From: Hyphomicrobiales bacterium
GTDB lineage: Bacteria; Pseudomonadota; Alphaproteobacteria; Rhizobiales; Rhizobiaceae
Length of the DNA: 64,000 bases
Direction: 5' to 3'
Assembly: GCA_900489925.1 (NCBI GenBank)
Contig: UEHQ01000010.1
Location: 183,871-247,870 of the forward strand
The translations under genes were made by a program, and so were the position numbers. The notes under the pieces were generated by a model. It did no database searches and was not told where the DNA came from. It was given only the letters and a program-made list of their open reading frames with translations. Shown piece after piece: positions 43,932 through 52,778 of this stretch. Each line of letters opens with the position of its first letter. The stretch's first letter is position 1.

Positions 43932-45191
43932 ATGACGGATGCACAGGATCGGGATTCTTTCGCGCGGGACGCGATATTGCTGTCGCCCGCAAACATCGCA
44001 AGAGCTTCGAGAGGCGTACCGCTAAGGGGCAAGCTTGCGTTGCGCGCCCTCCTGCAACTGAAGCACGGTTCGCTGACAATTACCTTTCCGGACGGTCGCA
44101 CCGTGCTCATCAAGGGGAGCGCAGCGGGGCCGGACGCGGCCATCCGTCTCGCGAACTGGAAGCTTGCCTATCGTGCGCTGGCAAGCGGCACGATAGGCAT
44201 CGCGGAAACCTATATGGACGGCGACTGGGACAGTCCCGATATCTCTGCTTTCCTTGAGCTTTTCCTCATCAACGAGGACACCGCTCAAAACTACGCGAAC
44301 GGCAAGGGCGGCATTGTCCGGTTCGCAGAGCGGGTGCGCCACTGGATGAACGCGAACACCAAGGCCGGTTCGAAGCGAAACATTTCGGCCCACTACGATC
44401 TGGGCAACGATTTCTACAAGCAGTGGCTTGATCCGACGATGACCTATTCGTCCGCGCTCTACTCGACTGGTGCCAACGATCTGCAATCCGCCCAGCATGC
44501 AAAATACAGGGCATTGGCGGAAGCGACCGGCATTCGGCCCGGCGATCACGTCCTGGAGATCGGCTGCGGCTGGGGTGGCTTCGCGGAGTTCGCGGCGACA
44601 GAACTGAACTGCCGCGTGACTGGGCTTACCATCAGCCGTGAGCAGCTTGCCTTTGCCGAAGACCGGATCCGCAAGGCCGGGCTCAGCGACAGGGTGGAGT
44701 TTCGCTTTCAGGACTATCGGGATGAAACCGGCCTTTACGACCGCATCGTCTCCATCGAGATGTTCGAGGCCGTCGGAGAGAAATACTGGCCGGCCTATTT
44801 CTCGAAGTTGCAGCAATGCCTGAGACCCGGTGGCAAGGCCGGCCTGCAGATCATCACGATCCGCCAGGAATCGTTTGAGCAGTACCGCAGCAATCCCGAT
44901 TTCATACAGAAATATGTCTTCCCCGGAGGCATGCTTCCGACCCGCGATCACCTTGCAGAACTTGGTCGGAAAGTGAATTTGTCACTGGTAAGGGACTTTG
45001 GTTTCGGGTTAGACTACGCGCGAACTCTTGCCGAATGGCGGGAGCGCTTCTGGTCGGTTTGGGAGCGCGTTCGGCCGTTGGGTTTCGATGAGCGTTTCAA
45101 AAGGCTCTGGGAATTTTATTTGTTTTATTGCGAAGCAGGCTTCCGCGCCCGAAACATAGACGTCCGTCAGGTCGTCTTTTCGCGGAGCTGA
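43932..45191 (+). CDS. Cyclopropane-fatty-acyl-phospholipid synthase-like methyltransferase
   Basis: The start is ATG 43932 (MTDAQDRDSFARD), with GGAGGAGAAAATT upstream, giving 419 residues. It is a SAM methyltransferase: HVLEIGCGWGGFAEFAATEL near residue 195 and HYDLGNDFYKQWLDPTMTYSSA preceding it, the signature block of the cfa family. The N-terminus (GSLTITFPDGRTVLIKG) is the DUF-type head shared by this subgroup. It follows DUF1365 by 92 bases and probably works on membrane fatty acids with it. Members of this group are part of the RpoE-ChrR response; furan fatty acid methylation is a possible role. Confidence 0.88.
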   Translation: MTDAQDRDSFARDAILLSPANIARASRGVPLRGKLALRALLQLKHGSLTITFPDGRTVLIKGSAAGPDAAIRLANWKLAYRALASGTIGIAETYMDGDWDSPDISAFLELFLINEDTAQNYANGKGGIVRFAERVRHWMNANTKAGSKRNISAHYDLGNDFYKQWLDPTMTYSSALYSTGANDLQSAQHAKYRALAEATGIRPGDHVLEIGCGWGGFAEFAATELNCRVTGLTISREQLAFAEDRIRKAGLSDRVEFRFQDYRDETGLYDRIVSIEMFEAVGEKYWPAYFSKLQQCLRPGGKAGLQIITIRQESFEQYRSNPDFIQKYVFPGGMLPTRDHLAELGRKVNLSLVRDFGFGLDYARTLAEWRERFWSVWERVRPLGFDERFKRLWEFYLFYCEAGFRARNIDVRQVVFSRS

Positions 45192-45347
45192 CGAGAGCGG
45201 ATGGTGGGCCATCGGCAGATGACCTCCTGTCTGGCCCCCATCCGCCTCGTTTATGCTTCACTCTGAAATCAAATCGCACGGAAATTCGATGATCGCCTCT
45301 CTGCGGAAGCGGTCAGTCTTTGCCATCCGGCGGCCTGACTGGCGGTG

Positions 45348-46181
45348 CTATTCTGCGGGATGCGTCATCACCGGCCGGTGACGCTTGGTGGGTGACCGTT
45401 CATCCCAGCCCGTGAAGCGGTTGACCAGCCGAAAATAGAGGCCGTAGGGCAAGAGTCTCAACAGCTTCATCATCAGGGTGAAGCGCTTCGGGAAGGTGAT
45501 CTCGAACGCCTGCGACTTCAGGCCGGCGGAGATCTGGTGTGCCGCCTCCTCGGCCGATACCAGCGAGGGCATGGGGAATTCATTCTTCCTAGTCGCCGGC
45601 GTGTCGACGAAGCCCGGGTTGATGAGCTGAATCCGGATTCCCATTTTATCGAGATCGAACTTCAGGCTTTCGGCCATGTTGATCAAGGCGGCTTTCGTCG
45701 CGCCATAGGCAGCACTTGTCGGAAGGCCGCCATAACCTGTTACCGACGAGACGATGGCGATCTGCCCCTGTCCCTTCGCCTTCATGTGTCGTACCGCCGG
45801 CACAAGGCAGTTCACCACTCCATTCAGGTTGACGGCAAAGCTGCGCTCGAAATCATCCCGGCGCAGTTCCTCGGCCCTGACGGGCAGGTAGACGCCCGCG
45901 TTGAAGATCGCCAGCGCCATCGCGCCATGCTCGTATTCGATGGAAGCTAGCACATGCTCCATGTCTTCGGCATTGGTGACATCACCATCGAGAACGATAA
46001 TGCTGCCGGATAGCGGGCTTGCTTCCGTCTGGAGCTCGACGAGCTTTTCATGGTCTCGCGCTGTCACGGCGACCTTGTACCCCTCGCTCGCAAGCTTCAA
46101 CGCCAACGCCCGTCCGATTCCGGAACTCGCACCGGAAATCCAGACAATTCCGTGTTCGGGGCGGGCGACGAAATCTTGCAT
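45348..46181 (-). CDS. Short-chain dehydrogenase/reductase
   Basis: The start is ATG 46181, giving 277 residues; the upstream GGAGGAGATTCCC fits. The Rossmann motif is SGASSGIGRALALKLA (about residues 15-30). The catalytic Ser and YxxxK appear in IVSSVTGYGG and SAAYGATKAALINMAESL. The C-terminus (FTLMMKLLRLLPYGLYFRLV) is hydrophobic, unlike typical FabG enzymes and similar to membrane-linked SDRs in these light-response clusters. It lies next to the ChrR-like gene, same strand, 99 bases apart. Substrate unknown. Confidence 0.9.
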   Translation of the reverse strand: MQDFVARPEHGIVWISGASSGIGRALALKLASEGYKVAVTARDHEKLVELQTEASPLSGSIIVLDGDVTNAEDMEHVLASIEYEHGAMALAIFNAGVYLPVRAEELRRDDFERSFAVNLNGVVNCLVPAVRHMKAKGQGQIAIVSSVTGYGGLPTSAAYGATKAALINMAESLKFDLDKMGIRIQLINPGFVDTPATRKNEFPMPSLVSAEEAAHQISAGLKSQAFEITFPKRFTLMMKLLRLLPYGLYFRLVNRFTGWDERSPTKRHRPVMTHPAE

Positions 46182-46280
46182 GGGAATCTCCTCCGGGCTG
46201 CATTGCGAAACGCAGAAGCAGGTCCGGGAGTTCCGTATTGCCCCCGGATTCATGCCTTTATCATGGCATTGTGGCTGCTT

Positions 46281-46919
46281 TCAGCCGATGAGGTCGCCGA
46301 TCAGCTGACGGAACGATCCGGTCAGCTTGACCGGCGCATCCAAAACGGAAAACGCAATGCAGGGGCGATCCGTTTCGGCAATCGGCCGATGATCGACCGT
46401 CTCGTCGGCAACGGAGATGTCGCCGGGACCAAACCGTCCCCGGCTGTCGGTGAAGGCGCCATCCAATATGAGGGTGAGTTCCATTCCCTTGTGCGTATGG
46501 GCCGGCAGCGCGCGACCGGCGCGGATCCACATCAGGCTAACTTCACAGCCGTCGATGTCGACCGAATACTCCCTGAAACCGGGAAGCTTGCGCTTCCACG
46601 GAACCTTATCGACGTCGAAGCCGACGAGGTTGCGCAGCGATGTGGGGAAAACACTCTTAATGGCTCTGTCGCCACTGCTGCTGCGCGGAGCGGCGGAGGC
46701 AAAGATCGAAGACAATTGTGTAGCCCTGTCACCGATCGGGGACGCGGAAATATCCTCCAGTGCTTCGCCGGCAAGGAGTTCGAGATCCGTCACAAGGCCG
46801 CGATTGTCAGGCTTCATTTCCAGATGCGATTCCACCAGCACGCGCGCAGGTTCAGGAAGAGAACCGGCCACATAGTGCGCCATCAATGCATCGATCGTGT
46901 CTATATGCTCGTGAACCAT
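46281..46919 (-). CDS. ChrR-like anti-sigma factor without zinc cysteines
   Basis: This 212-residue protein has the ChrR shape. The N-terminal anti-sigma domain (HEHIDTIDALMAHYVAGSLPEPARVLVESHLEM, about residues 3-36) is followed by a C-terminal cupin with HTHKGMELTLILDG (about 145) and the later histidine in VDHRP, the metal set of ChrR cupins. In Rhodobacter ChrR the first domain binds zinc with a C-x-x-C after the HL motif; here that place reads HLEMKPDN, so zinc binding by the usual ligands is lost. No sigma factor gene is adjacent, though a partner would be expected immediately upstream. Confidence 0.82.
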   Translation of the reverse strand: MVHEHIDTIDALMAHYVAGSLPEPARVLVESHLEMKPDNRGLVTDLELLAGEALEDISASPIGDRATQLSSIFASAAPRSSSGDRAIKSVFPTSLRNLVGFDVDKVPWKRKLPGFREYSVDIDGCEVSLMWIRAGRALPAHTHKGMELTLILDGAFTDSRGRFGPGDISVADETVDHRPIAETDRPCIAFSVLDAPVKLTGSFRQLIGDLIG

Positions 46920-46964
46920 GACCGTTTCGGTCGTTTCCGCTTTTCAGTGACTGCTTTGTCGTCA

Positions 46965-46994
46965 TCCATACGCCGAAAGTCAATCTGCGGATCA
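46965..46994 (-). promoter_or_regulatory. Putative RpoE (ECF11)-type promoter of the chrR-like gene
   Basis: Read on the minus strand: TGATCC (46994-46989), an 18-base spacer, then TATGGA (46970-46965). The -35 is perfect and the -10 region shares CGTA with the photolyase promoter. It lies about 45 bases before the start codon at 46919. Confidence 0.5.
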
Positions 46995-47151
46995 CAACCG
47001 AACCGCTCGATCGGGGATCCACCGCGCCAGCGGGGCATAAGGAGTAATTTTATCGCGCTTGCCGCAGGCGTGGAATAGCATTTCTTGCCAACCTAGCCTT
47101 GTGAAGGGAAAAGACCGTTCTTAAACTAAGAGTCCCAAAGAGGCAGATTCC

Positions 47152-48192
47152 ATGACCTTCCATCCCTCCGTGCTCGAAGCAATCGGCAATACCCCCCTGA
47201 TCAAGCTCAAGGGCGCATCGGATGCAACAGGCTGCACCATTCTCGGGAAGGCCGAATTCCTCAATCCTGGCCAGTCGGTCAAGGATCGCGCGGCGCTCTA
47301 CATCATCCGCGATGCCGAGAAAAAGGGACTGCTGAGACCGGGCGGCGTCATCGTCGAGGGAACGGCGGGCAATACAGGCATTGGCCTGACGCTTGTCGCC
47401 AAGGCGCTCGGCTACCGCACGGTCATCGTCATTCCCGAAACCCAGAGCCAGGAAAAGAAGGATGCGCTGAAGTTGCTCGGCGCCGAACTCGTCGAAGTAC
47501 CGGCCGTTCCCTACAAGAACCCCAACAACTATGTGAAGGTTTCCGGGCGTCTTGCGGAGCAACTCGCCAAGAGCGAGCCGAACGGCGCGATCTGGGCAAA
47601 CCAGTTCGACAACGTCGCCAATCGCCAGGCTCACATCGAAACAACGGCGAAAGAGATCTGGAACGACACGAACGGCAAGGTCGACGGCTTTATCTGCTCT
47701 GTCGGCTCCGGTGGCACGCTTGCCGGCGTCGCAGCTGGTCTCCGAGGTTTCAGCAAGGACGTCAAGATCGGCATCGCCGACCCTGATGGCGCTGCCCTCT
47801 ACGAGTTCTACAAGAATGGTGAACTGAAGTCCGCGGGCTCCTCGATCACGGAAGGCATCGGTCAAGGCCGCATCACCGCCAACCTCGAAGGCTTTACGCC
47901 TGACTTTGCCTACAGCATCTCGGACGCAGAAGCCCTGCCCTTCGTGTTCGACCTCGTCGAGCATGAGGGACTTTGCCTTGGCGGCTCGACGGCAATCAAC
48001 ATCGCTGGCGCCGTTCGCCTTGCCAAGGACCTCGGCCCCGGCCACACCGTCGTGACGATCCTTTGCGACTACGGCAATCGCTACCAATCCAAGCTTTTCA
48101 ATCCTGATTTCCTGACGTCTAAGGGCTTGCCTGTTCCGGCATGGCTGACGGCGTCGGCGGATCTGAAGATCCCCTACGAACCAGCAGCGTGA
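47152..48192 (+). CDS. cysK: Cysteine synthase A (O-acetylserine sulfhydrylase)
   Basis: This 346-residue fold-type II PLP enzyme is longer than typical CysK (about 320). It has the PLP lysine in SVKDRAALYIIRDA near residue 45, TAGNTGIGLTLVAKALG and the phosphate loop GSGGTLAGVAAGL near residue 185. It makes cysteine from O-acetylserine and sulfide. It is followed within 6 bases by the AlaX-type gene and then sseA, so it heads a cysteine-linked operon. Confidence 0.94.
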   Translation: MTFHPSVLEAIGNTPLIKLKGASDATGCTILGKAEFLNPGQSVKDRAALYIIRDAEKKGLLRPGGVIVEGTAGNTGIGLTLVAKALGYRTVIVIPETQSQEKKDALKLLGAELVEVPAVPYKNPNNYVKVSGRLAEQLAKSEPNGAIWANQFDNVANRQAHIETTAKEIWNDTNGKVDGFICSVGSGGTLAGVAAGLRGFSKDVKIGIADPDGAALYEFYKNGELKSAGSSITEGIGQGRITANLEGFTPDFAYSISDAEALPFVFDLVEHEGLCLGGSTAINIAGAVRLAKDLGPGHTVVTILCDYGNRYQSKLFNPDFLTSKGLPVPAWLTASADLKIPYEPAA

Positions 48193-48198
48193 GACCCC

Positions 48199-48936
48199 AT
48201 GCCCGTCAATGCCCTCTATCGTGACGACTTCTATCTTTCGACATGCGAGGCGGTCGTAACCGCCATTCACGAAGACGGGGGCATCGAGCTGGATCAGACC
48301 TGCTTCTATGCCACATCAGGTGGGCAGCCGGGGGACACCGGCTTTCTCGAACGCACGGACGGCAGCAAGATCACCCTTGGCCAGACGCGTCACGGTCCGA
48401 GCAAGGATATCATCGTCCATGTGCCGCTGGAAGGAGAAGCGCGACCGAGCGTCGGCGAGGCCCTGGTGCTGCATGTCGACTGGCCGCGGCGCTACAAGCT
48501 GATGCGAATGCATACGGCCTGCCATCTGCTTTCGGTCGTCTGCTCCTACCCGATCACCGGTGCAGCTGTTGGCGAAGAGGAAAGCCGCGTCGATTTCGAC
48601 ATGACCGACACCATCGACAAGGACGAGGTGACCGCCAAGCTGATGGAACTCGTCGGCCAGAACCATCCTGTCTATCTGCAGTGGATCACCGATGAGGAGT
48701 TGGCGGCCAACCCCGGCATCGTGAAGTCCAAGAACGTGCGCCCACCGATGGGCCTCGGGCGGGTCAGTCTCGTCTGCATCGGCGAAAACTCGGCGATTGA
48801 CAGCCAGCCGTGCGGCGGCACACATGTGTCGGAAACGCAGGAAGTCGGCCAGATTCACATCGCCAAGATCGAGAAAAAAGGCAAGGAGAACCGGCGCTTT
48901 CGCATCCGCTTCGGCGTCCCCGGTGACGAAGCCTGA
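48199..48936 (+). CDS. Alanyl-tRNA editing protein (AlaX type)
   Basis: This 245-residue protein is like the editing domain of AlaRS. The zinc motifs are HTACH (in RMHTACHLLSVVCS) and the C-terminal CGGTHV, which supplies Cys and His ligands. The N-terminus (YATSGGQPGDTGFLE) matches AlaX. It hydrolyses mischarged Ser- or Gly-tRNA-Ala. It is placed between cysK and sseA, with only 6 bases after cysK, a conserved rhizobial order. Confidence 0.93.
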   Translation: MPVNALYRDDFYLSTCEAVVTAIHEDGGIELDQTCFYATSGGQPGDTGFLERTDGSKITLGQTRHGPSKDIIVHVPLEGEARPSVGEALVLHVDWPRRYKLMRMHTACHLLSVVCSYPITGAAVGEEESRVDFDMTDTIDKDEVTAKLMELVGQNHPVYLQWITDEELAANPGIVKSKNVRPPMGLGRVSLVCIGENSAIDSQPCGGTHVSETQEVGQIHIAKIEKKGKENRRFRIRFGVPGDEA

Positions 48937-48953
48937 TTATAAGGGAGAGTGGA

Positions 48954-49823
48954 ATGAGCGAAGAGAAGAGCCGTTTTGTCGTGTCCGCCGACTGGCTGCA
49001 GGCAGAACTCGGAAAGCCTGATCTGCGCGTACTGGATGCCTCCTTTTATCTTCCAGCCCAGAAGCGCGATGCCGACGCCGAATATACAGCCGGCCACATC
49101 CCCGGCGCCATCCGTTTCGATCAGGACAAGATCGCCGATCATTCCGTACCGTTGCCGCACACGATCCCCACGCCGGAGCAGTTCGCCGCCGAAGTCGGCA
49201 AGCTCGGCATTGGAGAAAATGACCGGATCGTCGTCTATGACGGCATCGGCCTCTTTGCCTCGCCACGCGTCTGGTGGCTGTTTCGCGTGATGGGCGCGAA
49301 GAACGTCTTCGTGCTCGATGGCGGGCTGGATGGCTGGAAGGCCGAGGGTCGCCCGCTCGAAACCGTCGCGCCGCGCTATGAGCCCAAGACGTTTACCCCC
49401 GCGTATGACGACAAGCGTGTCGTGAAGCTGGAGGCCATGAAGGCAATCGTCTCCGGCGGCACTCTCCAGATCGCCGACGCCCGCAGCGCGGGCCGCTTCG
49501 CCGCAACGGAGCCGGAGCCGCGCGCCGGCATGCGATCTGGCCATATGCCGGGCGCACGCAGCCTTCCATCGGGTGTTTTCGCCACCCAGGGCCGCTTCAA
49601 GTCCCTGCCCGAACTGAAGCAGACGATCGAAAGTGCCGGCATAGACCTGTCGAAGCCGGTGGTAACGTCGTGCGGTTCCGGGATCACGGCAGCCATCATT
49701 ACACTGGCGCTGGAATCGCTCGGCCATACCGACAACAAGCTTTATGACGGCTCGTGGAGCGAGTGGGGTAGCCGCGAGGACACACCCGTGGTCACCGGGC
49801 CGCCCGAAACGGTCAAAGCCTGA
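48954..49823 (+). CDS. sseA: 3-mercaptopyruvate sulfurtransferase
   Basis: This 289-residue protein has two rhodanese domains. The active-site loop is CGSGITA (in VVTSCGSGITAAIITLALE), the CGSG-type loop of mercaptopyruvate sulfurtransferases, not the CRKGVT-type of thiosulfate enzymes. Other markers are RVLDASFYLPAQKRDADAEY and GHIPGAIRFDQDKIADH. It moves sulfur from mercaptopyruvate to a thiophilic acceptor. It completes the cysK-alaX-sseA set. Confidence 0.94.
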   Translation: MSEEKSRFVVSADWLQAELGKPDLRVLDASFYLPAQKRDADAEYTAGHIPGAIRFDQDKIADHSVPLPHTIPTPEQFAAEVGKLGIGENDRIVVYDGIGLFASPRVWWLFRVMGAKNVFVLDGGLDGWKAEGRPLETVAPRYEPKTFTPAYDDKRVVKLEAMKAIVSGGTLQIADARSAGRFAATEPEPRAGMRSGHMPGARSLPSGVFATQGRFKSLPELKQTIESAGIDLSKPVVTSCGSGITAAIITLALESLGHTDNKLYDGSWSEWGSREDTPVVTGPPETVKA

Positions 49824-49828
49824 TCGCC

Positions 49829-50389
49829 ATGGGAAAGACACCTTCGTCACTGAAAGCCCACGTCACGCGTCTCGAGATGACGGCACCGCCAAAGACAAGC
49901 CTGCCGGTGCCAGTCAACATCCAGACAGCAATCATGCGCGCGCCTGGAATCCCGCCGGCGTTCTACCGCCACCTCTACCGCCAGGTCGGTGCCCGCTGGC
50001 AGTGGGTCGACCGGTTGCGGATGAGCGAAGAAGACCTTGCCGCGGTCCTGCACGACAAACGCAATACAATCAGCGTGCTCTACGTGAATGGTGCTCCCGC
50101 CGGCTTCTACGAGTATCTCGTTGAGGATGAAGACACGATCGAGCTTAGCCATTTCGGCCTGATCGAGCATGCGCTTGGTCTTGGGATCGGCAAGTGGTTC
50201 CTGCTGCAAGCGCTCTATGCGATCTGGACACACAATCCGAGGCGGGTGATCACCACGACCAACAGCCTCGACCATCCGCGGGCGCTGCAGCTCTATCAGA
50301 TGTTCGGCTTCTCGCCCGTCTCCACCGGCACGGCGATCGTGCGGCCGCTGAGCGACAAGGAACTGCTCGAGATCGTGAAAAAGGGCTGA
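49829..50389 (+). CDS. GNAT family N-acetyltransferase
   Basis: This 186-residue protein has the GNAT acetyl-CoA segment SHFGLIEHALGLGIGKWFLLQALYAIW and a C-terminal LDHPRALQLYQMFGFSPVSTGT, the usual end of GNAT folds. The N-terminal 65 residues (DRLRMSEEDLAAVLHDKRNTI) are helical and not motif-rich. It begins 5 bases after sseA, so it may be co-transcribed. Acceptor substrate unknown. Confidence 0.88.
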   Translation: MGKTPSSLKAHVTRLEMTAPPKTSLPVPVNIQTAIMRAPGIPPAFYRHLYRQVGARWQWVDRLRMSEEDLAAVLHDKRNTISVLYVNGAPAGFYEYLVEDEDTIELSHFGLIEHALGLGIGKWFLLQALYAIWTHNPRRVITTTNSLDHPRALQLYQMFGFSPVSTGTAIVRPLSDKELLEIVKKG

Positions 50390-50458
50390 CCGGCAAGGAT
50401 CGGGTGGCTGGCGACCGTCACCGGAGTCATTGATGGCGAAACTCAAAGGAGATTTGCC

Positions 50459-50929
50459 ATGCCTGCCGTCCACTTTTCCGCAATGCCGACGACCGATGCC
50501 GAACACATCTGGAACGGTGGCCGCGACGCCTACGATAACCTGCCGGAAACAATGGTCTCCGACGGCCCCGGCCATCCCTGCCGCCACTGCCTCCGAAACA
50601 TCGATTCGGGCGACGAGGTCCTCGTTTTTGCCTATCGGCCTTTCCCTGACCTTCAACCCTATGCCGAAACCGGCCCGGTCTTCCTGCACAAAGGGCGTTG
50701 TGAGCGTTACGCTGCAGACGAAGTGCTGCCACCGGTCCTGTCGACGAGCCGCGACTTCATTGTTCGCGGCTATGGTGCCAATAACAGGATTGTCTACGGC
50801 ACCGGTGCCGTTACGCCGATCGCAGACATTCCCGCCTACGCCGCAACGCTGCTCGATCGGGCCGATATCGCCTATGTCCACGTGCGCTCCGCACGCAATA
50901 ACTGCTACCAGTGCCGGATCGATAGATAG
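50459..50929 (+). CDS. DUF1203 protein
   Basis: This 156-residue protein starts at ATG 50459 with AAAGGAGATTTGCC upstream. The conserved DUF1203 core reads CRHCLRNIDSGDEVLVFAYRPFPDLQPYAETGPVFLH (about residues 45-81, shown in pieces) with a C-x2-C pair, and the C-terminus ends YVHVRSARNNCYQC. The family is small, widespread and of unknown role; cysteine spacing suggests redox or metal use. It ends in a terminator. Confidence 0.9.
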   Translation: MPAVHFSAMPTTDAEHIWNGGRDAYDNLPETMVSDGPGHPCRHCLRNIDSGDEVLVFAYRPFPDLQPYAETGPVFLHKGRCERYAADEVLPPVLSTSRDFIVRGYGANNRIVYGTGAVTPIADIPAYAATLLDRADIAYVHVRSARNNCYQCRIDR

Positions 50930-50932
50930 CAA

Positions 50933-50962
50933 GAAGCCGGCTGCAGCGATGCAGCCGGCTTC
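50933..50962. terminator. Rho-independent terminator between DUF1203 gene and ald
   Basis: A 13-pair stem, GAAGCCGGCTGCA with TGCAGCCGGCTTC around GCGA, sits between convergent genes and can serve either strand. Confidence 0.7.
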
Positions 50963-50982
50963 CCTTCCAGTGCGCCCCTAAC

Positions 50983-52101
50983 TTACGCTACGTTAAGTAC
51001 ACTTTCCGCTGCGTAAGGTTCATAGCCAAGGGCCTCGGCTACCGGCTTGTTGGTGACACGACCGCGGTGAACATTGAGGCCATTCCTCAGATGCTTGTCT
51101 TCAGCGATGGCACGAAGCCCGCGATCAGCCAAGGCCAGCCCATAGACCAGCGTTGCGTTGTTGAGTGCATGTGCCGAGGTGACCGGGACAGCGCCGGGCA
51201 TGTTGGCGACACAGTAATGAACGATGCCATCGACCTCATAGGTCGGATCCGAATGCGTCGTCGCGTGGGAAGTTTCGAAGCAACCGCCCTGATCGATCGC
51301 GACATCGACAATGACAGCGCCCTTCTTCATTCCGGAGAGCATCTCGCGGGTCACGAGCTTCGGCGCGGCCGCGCCCGGGATCAGGACTGCCCCGATCACG
51401 AGGTCGGCGGAGAACACCTCTTCTTCCAGCGACTGGATGCTTGAATAGCGCGTGTGGATGCGTCCACCGAAGACATCGTCCAGCTGGCGCAGGCGCGGCA
51501 GCGACTTGTCGAGGATGCTGACATCGGCGCCGAGACCGGCCGCCATCCTAGCCGCGTGCAGCCCCACGACGCCACCGCCGATGATCGCGACCTTCGCAGG
51601 CAACACGCCGGGTACACCGCCGAGAAGGATACCAAGCCCACCGTTGGCCTTCTGCAGAGCCGTTGCACCGGCCTGTATGGACAGGCGACCGGCGACTTCC
51701 GACATCGGTGCCAGCAGAGGCAGGCCGCCGCGTTCGTCGGTGACGGTCTCATAGGCGACAGCAGTCACGCCCGCAACCAAGAGCCCCTTTGTCTGCTCCG
51801 GATCTGGCGCGAGGTGGAGATAGGTGTAGAGAATTTGTCCTTCGCGAAGCTGAGCCCATTCCGATGGCTGCGGCTCCTTGACCTTTACGATCATGTCGCA
51901 TTTCGCGAAGATATCCTTGGCTGAGGCAGCGATTTTCGCGCCCGCGGCGATATAGGCATTGTCATCGGCTCCGATACCGGCACCTGCCTTTGTCTCCACC
52001 CAGACTTCATGACCATGTGCAACGTATTCTCGCACTGACGCGGGTGTCAGACCGACACGATATTCATGGTTCTTGATTTCCTTCGGGCAACCGACACGCA
52101 T
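50983..52101 (-). CDS. ald: Alanine dehydrogenase
   Basis: This 372-residue protein starts at ATG 52101 ([20 protein letters not shown]). The catalytic region includes [23 protein letters not shown] and the NAD-binding [23 protein letters not shown]. His and Asp residues of the L-alanine site are in the usual place ([14 protein letters not shown]). It converts L-alanine to pyruvate and ammonium. It is divergent from an Lrp/AsnC gene that is its likely regulator, as in other rhizobia. Confidence 0.95.
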   Translation of the reverse strand: MRVGCPKEIKNHEYRVGLTPASVREYVAHGHEVWVETKAGAGIGADDNAYIAAGAKIAASAKDIFAKCDMIVKVKEPQPSEWAQLREGQILYTYLHLAPDPEQTKGLLVAGVTAVAYETVTDERGGLPLLAPMSEVAGRLSIQAGATALQKANGGLGILLGGVPGVLPAKVAIIGGGVVGLHAARMAAGLGADVSILDKSLPRLRQLDDVFGGRIHTRYSSIQSLEEEVFSADLVIGAVLIPGAAAPKLVTREMLSGMKKGAVIVDVAIDQGGCFETSHATTHSDPTYEVDGIVHYCVANMPGAVPVTSAHALNNATLVYGLALADRGLRAIAEDKHLRNGLNVHRGRVTNKPVAEALGYEPYAAESVLNVA

Positions 52102-52210
52102 TGGCGTTCCTCTCATTTTATGTCCGCTTTGCGGAAGTGTTTTGACAGGGAAATCCAATCACCGTGGCTGTGAAATGTCCTTGCAAAGAGGATTTGCGCG
52201 AACGTGATTT

Positions 52211-52257
52211 TTCGAAGAATATTGCAGATATCGGGAAAAAATCGAAAGTTCTTCGAA
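52211..52257. promoter_or_regulatory. Inverted repeat at the start of the Lrp/AsnC gene
   Basis: TTCGAAGAA at 52211-52219 and its perfect complement TTCTTCGAA at 52249-52257 flank a 29-base AT-rich spacer, and the second arm touches the start codon. It fits an autoregulatory site of the Lrp-type regulator and could also act on ald. Confidence 0.45.
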
Positions 52258-52718
52258 TGTCAGAACTCGACGCCATTGATCTTGCGATTCTGAAAACGCT
52301 TCAGGCGAACGCGCGCATCACCAATGCCGATCTCGCCGCCAAGATCGGGCTTTCAGCATCGGCCTGCTCGCGAAGGCTCGACATACTCGAGCGAAGCGAT
52401 GTCATTCGCGGTTATCACGCGCACGTGTCGCACAAGGCTCTGGACTATAAGATGATCGCCATCGTGCACATCTCGCTGTCGGGCCAGTTCGCTAAGACGC
52501 TGGCCGAATTCGAGGCAGCGGTGAAGCGCTGTCCGAATGTCCTTGTCTGCTACCTCATGTCGGGAGAATACGACTACATCCTGCGAATCGCCGCTCGCGA
52601 TCTCGAGGACTACGAGCGCATCCATCGCGACTGGCTGTCAGCCCTGCCCCATGTCGTGAAGATCAACTCCAGCTTCGCGCTGCGCGAGATCATCGACCGT
52701 CCGAATGTCGGCCTTTAG
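52257..52718 (+). CDS. Lrp/AsnC-family regulator, probable ald activator
   Basis: This 153-residue protein starts at ATG 52257 (MSELDAIDLAILKTLQANAR). The N-terminal HTH is ITNADLAAKIGLSASACSRRLDILE. The C-terminal RAM domain begins ALDYKMIAIVHISLSGQFAKTLAEFE and continues to VVKINSSFALREIIDRPNVG. The family binds amino acids and controls amino acid metabolism. It is divergent from ald, so an AldR-like role is likely. Confidence 0.92.
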   Translation: MSELDAIDLAILKTLQANARITNADLAAKIGLSASACSRRLDILERSDVIRGYHAHVSHKALDYKMIAIVHISLSGQFAKTLAEFEAAVKRCPNVLVCYLMSGEYDYILRIAARDLEDYERIHRDWLSALPHVVKINSSFALREIIDRPNVGL

Positions 52719-52778
52719 TCTCGTGACGATCGAGAAGTTTCGATGAACCCGCCGATACCGCAGCCATAGAACAGACAC

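Noticed and set aside
47050..48270. 406-codon open frame antisense to cysK
   Set aside because: It covers cysK completely and has no family features; it is a shadow frame.
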